Below are positions 59,400 to 64,000 of a stretch of DNA of 64,000 nucleotides, piece by piece. The stretch comes from Tsukamurella pseudospumae (GTDB lineage Bacteria > Actinomycetota > Actinomycetes > Mycobacteriales > Mycobacteriaceae). The DNA is taken from contig NZ_LSRE01000001.1 of the NCBI RefSeq assembly GCF_001575205.1, positions 186,001 to 250,000 on the forward strand. Reading direction: 5' to 3'. A model generated the notes under the pieces. That model saw only the letters and a program-made list of their open reading frames with translations, was not told where the DNA came from and made no database searches. The translations under genes and the position numbers were made by a program. Position 1 is the stretch's first letter, and the number at the start of each line of letters is the position of its first letter.

Positions 59400-60444
59400 T
59401 CAGCCCGACTCTTCGTCAACGTTTCGAGCGGCACCGACGGAGCGATGTGCCACCCGCTCCTGTGCATCTCGATAGATCTGCGTGATCCGGCGCTGCAGTT
59501 CCTCCTTCGGAGGTAGGGCCGTCCAATACTCGGCCACGACGATGCCGCCCTTGTGCATCTCGAGCAGTTCGACCTGTTCCCGGCTCGCTTCGGTGCAGAG
59601 GATCAGGCCGAGTGGCGCCTCCTCGTCGTCTCGGCGCTCGTAGCGGTTGAGCCACTTGAGGTACAGGTCCATCTGGCCCTTGAACGCCGGACGGAACTTT
59701 CCGACCTTGAGTTCGACCGCGATCAGCCGGCGGAGCGGGCGGGAGTAGAAGAGCAGGTCCAGCGTGAAGTCGTCTTCACCGACCGTCATCCGCTTCTGGC
59801 GGGCGACGAAGGTCCACCCGGTTGCCGACCTCAAGGAGGAAGGTCTCCATCTCGCGGATGAGCGCCTCTTCCAGATCCCGTTCGGCGTGGACGTCCTTGA
59901 GGCCGAGGAAGTCGAGCAGGTACGGATCCCGGAAGCTGTCCAGCGGCACCGCGGACCCGCCAGGGGTCTGGGCGTTCGCGATCTCTCGGCGCTCGTACCC
60001 CTGCCTCCCGATCAGCTCCCGGAGCGCGCGGACACTGAGTCGCGCGTCGAGCGCCTGCTGGACGTAGAAGGCTCTCGCCTCAGCCGAGTACACGGGCAGG
60101 AGCACCTTGAAGTGGCTCCAGCTCAATTGTTGCCCCAGCGTGGCCACAATCTGACGGTCTGGAAACACCTGGTAGAAGCGCACCATCCGATGGAGGCTTG
60201 ACTTGTCGAACCCACGGCCGAAACGCTCCGTCAATTGTGGCGACAGTGTGGCCACAATCTCCTGAGCGTATTCGGCCCGTTCACCGGCGAGGACCTCCGT
60301 CCCGACGAGACAACCGATCTGCCAATTCATCAGCGTCAGAGCTACGTTCGCCTGCGCCGCGACCGCAGTGCGCGTCTCCTCGATCAATACCGAGACCTGC
60401 TCGAACAGGTCGCCCGAGCCCCTCGCCGCTACCAACTCTCCCAT
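59400..60444 (-). pseudogene. DUF1016/YhcG PDDEXK nuclease, broken by a 1-bp frameshift
   Basis: The first frame has the DUF1016 N-terminal domain (NWQIGCLVG..., FGRGFDKSSLHRMVRFYQVFPD, LSWSHFKVLLP) up to EMETFLLEVGN. The second continues with TFVARQKRM and the nuclease core LDLLFYSRPLRRLIAVELKVGKF. Dropping one base of the GG at 59820-59821 gives VGNGWTFVARQKR, the normal join. Length 1045 nt is one over a multiple of three. ATG 60444 has GGAGGG upstream. It lies just downstream of brxL. Confidence 0.85.
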
Positions 60445-60520
60445 GTCCCCGTCCCTCCGCTGCCGTCCTACGGACGACGCTATCGGGGACGTATGACAGG
60501 TTTTGCCCGATCCTGGTGTG

Positions 60521-62686
60521 TCAGTCGATCTTGATGAACGTGACGGTGGTGGCCCTGGCCCGACGGAACTCCTGGAAGCGATGCCGGAGGTCGAACCTAC
60601 CGGAGCCGCTGTACGGCTGGAAGATGTCGAGCCCACGCCCGAGCATGATCCGCCAGCCGGTATCCGTGGTGATCTGGCGGTCGTGGATGCCCAGCCGGAA
60701 CTCGACGTCGAATTCCACACCGCCCTCGGCCACGGCATTCTTGATCTCCAGCAGCCCGATGAGCTGGGCCCTGTTCCGATCCTCGCTCGTCTTCTCCTCC
60801 GCGGTTACCAGCTTGACGGACACCGTGTCCTCCGCGACCTTCGCGCCGATGACCTCGAGCAGGAGATCGTAGAGGTTGCGCAGTTGGTAGGGCGCGCGGA
60901 TGTACGGATCGATGATCTCGATCTTCGTCGCGCCGACCAGATGTGGCAGAAGCAGATTCGCGTAGGAATGCCCGATCGAGTCGTCGGGTACGTCGATGAC
61001 CCCGGTGAACAGTTCCTCCACGTACGGGCCGTCGGCAGCGGCCACGGTGGTCCCGCCGAGCGGCACCCTCCCGCCCGCGCTGTCCGACGATGCCTCGCCC
61101 AGATCCGCGGCATCGCCGGCTGCGACCGCCGCATCGCGGTGGTACAGACGCGGATAGTCGAGTTCCTCGCGGGTCGCGACATCGTGCCATGCGCCGCGGG
61201 CGTCCGTGTACCCGAAGGTCACGTCGTCCATCGTCGAATCGATGCGGAGGATCTGGTCCTTGACGCGCTTACGGCCCTCGATGGCGAACCGCAAGAGCGT
61301 TTCGATCTCGGCCGGCTGCGCTTCGCCTCCCGGGTGGATCAGCTTCATCAGACCGGAGAAGGTCTTGCGCACGCCGTCGCGGTCGCGCTGCGAGATCTGC
61401 TCACTCAGGGTGAACCCGCCGGCGTACCGATCGGAGAAGTCGAGCGCGCGCAGATGCCGCAACGCCTCCGCCAGGTAATCCACGACGAATCCGTACCCGC
61501 TGGTGAACAATTCACGGCGGATGATCTCGACCTCCCAACCGGGGAGGTAGTGATGGATCCGGTCGAGGTACGCGGCATCGTGATACGACTCCGGCAACGC
61601 TTCGAACAGGTCGGAATGCGCGAGCATCGTCGGGACCGGGCGAGAGGTGTTGCCGATGAACACCATCGACGCCTCGGCGGTCTGCGTGTCGGTGCCGCGC
61701 GAGAACGACTTGTTCGCCATGTAGTTCTTCATGATGTCGACAAGAGTCTTGTCGACGCGCTTCTGGCCCGCGAACTCGTCGAACGCGACCACGTCCCAGT
61801 AGCCCACGAGGCCGATCGACTTGCTCGCGTTGTTCACGAACAGCTTCGCCGCAGTTACCTCTCCGCCAGAAATGAGGGTCCCGTGCGGCGAGAACTCCGA
61901 GTACACATGCGATTTGCCGGTGCCCTTCGGACCGAGCTCGACGAGGTTGTAGTTGCGCTCCACGAACGGCACCAGCCGCACCAGCTGCAGCAGTTTCGCC
62001 CGGGACGACAGTTTCGACGGTTCGAATCCGATCGTGCTGACCAACAGGTCGATCCACTCGTCGGTGGTGAACGATTCCCGCGCGGCGATGTACCTCGTGG
62101 CATCGAACTGACCCAGTTGGATGGGCCGCAGCGCCGCGATCATCCATCGATCGTCCGTCGCCTCCCCGCCGAGGTACTCGACGTCGACCATGCACCACAC
62201 GCCCCCGGTGAGCAGCTTCCGGTTGTTCCGGACGGTGCCGTCATCGATCGGCACACCGCGTAACCCGAGGTTGCCGAACGAGGCTGTGTGCTTGTCCCGC
62301 TTCTCGTCGAGCACCACCGAGATCTTGTCGATCACCCGGTGCTTCCCGCGGTCCCTGATCGTCGACTTGATCAGCTCCGCCTCGCCGCGGTGCACGTAGT
62401 GCTTAGCGAGGATGTCCCGCACGGCTTCGATCCCGGACTCTATCGTCGCCGGATCGTCGGTCGCGCAGTACTGCGCGAGGAGGAACTCGAGCACGTAGCC
62501 CGGCACGACCGCGTTGCCCTTGATCCGGCCGACCAGGTCCTTGCGCACCACGAAGCCGGGGAACTGCACGTTCGCCTTCGCGTCCAGTTCACTCGTGTCG
62601 GTGATGCCCGCATCGGGTTCCGCCGAAGGATCGTCGTCGATCGGAGCGTCGCTCACCAGATCGCCGTCACTCTCAGAAAGCGTCAT
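60521..62686 (-). CDS. brxL: BREX protein BrxL with C-terminal MIT_C-like domain
   Basis: A 721-residue AAA+ protein of the BREX phage-defence system. N-terminal region, Walker A GPKGTGKS at 252-259, Walker B VVAFDEF at 299-305. The Lon protease domain usual in type 1 BrxL is not apparent; instead residues about 565-716 match MIT_C (phospholipase D-like, as in human MITD1), with DPYIR, LGIHDR at 665-670 and GRGLDIF at 683-689. The start overlaps pglZ by 14 bp. G+C looks lower than in the flanking core genes. Confidence 0.85.
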   Translation of the reverse strand: MTLSESDGDLVSDAPIDDDPSAEPDAGITDTSELDAKANVQFPGFVVRKDLVGRIKGNAVVPGYVLEFLLAQYCATDDPATIESGIEAVRDILAKHYVHRGEAELIKSTIRDRGKHRVIDKISVVLDEKRDKHTASFGNLGLRGVPIDDGTVRNNRKLLTGGVWCMVDVEYLGGEATDDRWMIAALRPIQLGQFDATRYIAARESFTTDEWIDLLVSTIGFEPSKLSSRAKLLQLVRLVPFVERNYNLVELGPKGTGKSHVYSEFSPHGTLISGGEVTAAKLFVNNASKSIGLVGYWDVVAFDEFAGQKRVDKTLVDIMKNYMANKSFSRGTDTQTAEASMVFIGNTSRPVPTMLAHSDLFEALPESYHDAAYLDRIHHYLPGWEVEIIRRELFTSGYGFVVDYLAEALRHLRALDFSDRYAGGFTLSEQISQRDRDGVRKTFSGLMKLIHPGGEAQPAEIETLLRFAIEGRKRVKDQILRIDSTMDDVTFGYTDARGAWHDVATREELDYPRLYHRDAAVAAGDAADLGEASSDSAGGRVPLGGTTVAAADGPYVEELFTGVIDVPDDSIGHSYANLLLPHLVGATKIEIIDPYIRAPYQLRNLYDLLLEVIGAKVAEDTVSVKLVTAEEKTSEDRNRAQLIGLLEIKNAVAEGGVEFDVEFRLGIHDRQITTDTGWRIMLGRGLDIFQPYSGSGRFDLRHRFQEFRRARATTVTFIKID

Positions 62687-64000
62687 TGAAACCTCCGAAA
62701 CCGCGCTGCAGTGTCGCGGTGGTGCTCTGGTAGGGAGTGGTATGACCGTTGATCCGCTCCTCCGCGCGGATCGTGATCACCTGGCCGTTGTACCGGTCTG
62801 CCTCCTCGTTCAGCACGAGTTCGACGGTGCGGCCCCGGTCGCGGATGTCCTGCGCCTCGCTCGCCACATCGACCGTCCGCTCCCCGGATAGCAGCGCACC
62901 GTCGGGCGCGTACACACCGATAACGAGCTCACGGCCGCGTGTCTTGCCCTGCACCGGGTCGCGTTGCAGCAGGGTGACCATGACGGTGCTCGTCGTGATT
63001 GTGGGAGTGCTGACGTTGACGTCCACCGTCACCTTGCTCACCGCGGAGTTGCGCCCGCGAATGAGCGTCACGAGTGGCACGACCACCTCCTGCAGCGACG
63101 CCCCGCCGTGCACGTACTGGTAGCCGGCTCCCTGCTTGCGCAGCCTGTGCAATCCGCGCGGAATCTGCACTTCGTCTCCGCTGTCGTAGCCGAGCGCCTG
63201 CGGCGTCCACGTGCGGAAGGCGGCTTGGTCCTTGAGTCCGTCGCCGATCACGTGGCGGCGTCCGAACGCCACCACTTCACCCTGCGGCGTCTCGCTCAAG
63301 TACTCGGTGGGTTCGAGGTCCGAACGCTGATAGAGGAACCCGTGGTCCGCCGTGACCAGGACGCGACTAGCGCGCATCTTCCCACTGCCGAAGCTCTTGA
63401 TGATCCGCAGCAGATCGCCCACCGCGGTCGCGCAGGCGTCAGGGACCTGGTGCGGCGCCTTGTGGCCGGCCTTATCAATCGTGTCGTGGTAGACGACGAG
63501 CGCATCATTGCTCTGCCACAATGCGTTCCGGTCCGCCGGACTCATCGACATCACGTCGTCGAAGTCGATCGCCGTGGCGTGCACCTTGGCCCACAGCGTG
63601 TTCCGAGCGGGCAGTCCGGAGGTGGAGGCACCGTCGACCCGGACGGACTCCCCGTGCAGGCTGAGCCTGCTGTGGGGCAGCATCGCCGCCATCCCCGCGA
63701 AGGTCAAGGAGGGAAGGGGTGCGAGCCGCGGTTCGACGATGGCGTCGAACCAGTCGTTCTCCCGGTTCGCGCGCTGCGCGAGCTCGAGACCCACCTCGTA
63801 GCGGAACGCATCGGAGATGACGACGAGAGTCTTCGCCTTGGCCGGCAGGTCGTGGGCTGCGAATCCGCGCAGCGGCTCGACTCCTGGCACTGCCCACTCC
63901 GTCAGCGCGTCGACCTGCTCCTGCCATGCGGCGGCAAGCGGGCGCTGGTATTTGAGGAGGTACTGCTTCTCGACCTTGTCCGCCAATTCCGTGGGCAACT
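62673..64000 (-). CDS. pglZ: BREX phosphatase-like protein PglZ (partial, N terminus outside)
   Basis: The last 442 residues of PglZ, an alkaline-phosphatase-superfamily protein of BREX. Metal-site motifs LVVISDAFRYEVG, VVYHDTIDKAGH and VLVTADHGFLYQ are seen. A C-terminal beta-rich part follows (VSTPTITTSTVMVTLLQRDP). The frame is open to the window edge; the first codon in view reads Leu and is internal. Other BREX genes (pglX, brxC and so on) should lie to the right. Confidence 0.9.
   Translation of the reverse strand, partial: LPTELADKVEKQYLLKYQRPLAAAWQEQVDALTEWAVPGVEPLRGFAAHDLPAKAKTLVVISDAFRYEVGLELAQRANRENDWFDAIVEPRLAPLPSLTFAGMAAMLPHSRLSLHGESVRVDGASTSGLPARNTLWAKVHATAIDFDDVMSMSPADRNALWQSNDALVVYHDTIDKAGHKAPHQVPDACATAVGDLLRIIKSFGSGKMRASRVLVTADHGFLYQRSDLEPTEYLSETPQGEVVAFGRRHVIGDGLKDQAAFRTWTPQALGYDSGDEVQIPRGLHRLRKQGAGYQYVHGGASLQEVVVPLVTLIRGRNSAVSKVTVDVNVSTPTITTSTVMVTLLQRDPVQGKTRGRELVIGVYAPDGALLSGERTVDVASEAQDIRDRGRTVELVLNEEADRYNGQVITIRAEERINGHTTPYQSTTATLQRGFGGFNDAF

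Noticed and set aside
60161-60262. Repeated GTGGCCACAATCT in the YhcG gene as a regulatory repeat
   Set aside because: Both copies encode QIVATL inside coding sequence; chance or local duplication is enough.

Overview
This 64 kb window is high-GC DNA (visually around 70% G+C, with strong third-position G/C) from a mycolic-acid-producing actinomycete of the Mycobacteriales. The gene order acn, a DUF6676-type membrane protein, a RipA-like NlpC/P60 hydrolase, moxR1, DUF58, VWA, fabG1, inhA, hemH, NfeD, SPFH, mutA, mutB, meaB follows the Mycobacterium tuberculosis core block Rv1475c-Rv1496. It is interrupted here by lineage-specific insertions. InhA/MabA and a DUF4333 lipoprotein fit a mycolate-type envelope. 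Tsukamurella or a close relative is my best guess, but that is inference.

Layout. (1) 1-3.1 kb, + strand: end of a PHA-synthase-like hydrolase, GNAT, SDR, alpha/beta hydrolase and a QsdR-type TetR regulator. (2) 3.1-6.4 kb, - strand: a translationally coupled operon of a ThDP enzyme, an SRPBCC protein and a KAS III-like condensing enzyme whose usual catalytic His is Asn. (3) 6.5-8.4 kb: flavodoxin, a protein made of 17 unbroken heptads, VOC and AraC genes. (4) 8.4-13.4 kb: mutA-mutB-meaB for methylmalonyl-CoA metabolism. (5) 14.3-20.8 kb: a 2-aminoethylphosphonate-type uptake and catabolism cluster (PhnX-like HAD, GntR regulator, FAD oxidase, four-gene ABC transporter) with no PhnW transaminase. 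(6) 20.8-25 kb: LysR/YeiH pair, SatD-like regulator with a membrane protein, SDR. (7) 25-36.3 kb: SPFH/NfeD, tandem duplicated hydrolases, AurF-type diiron oxygenase with DUF4873 protein and TetR regulator, DUF3097, phosphotransferase pair, exported protein. (8) 36.4-48.6 kb: the core block hemH-inhA-fabG1, VWA-DUF58-MoxR, RipA-like hydrolase, DUF6676 protein, acn and acnR, with a recognisable AcnR operator on the acn -10. (9) 48.7-51 kb: VOC, YdcF-like secreted protein, DUF4333 lipoprotein. (10) 51-58.3 kb: a tight five-gene operon SWIM zinc finger - DUF5691 - MoxR ATPase - DUF5682 - VWA, widespread but without known function. (11) 58.3-64 kb, - strand: a GDPD gene and a DUF1016 (YhcG) nuclease gene, each broken by a single extra base, then BREX genes brxL and pglZ running off the right edge. 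This BrxL ends in a MIT_C-like (phospholipase D-like) domain, with no recognisable Lon protease domain.

Two window-wide patterns stand out. The 8-mer GACGGTGC/GCACCGTC occurs about 73 times by hand count, against roughly 5 expected from base composition, with no strand bias. Many genes appear to be transcribed leaderless, with a TAnnnT -10 hexamer 6-7 nt before an ATG or GTG and no ribosome binding site.
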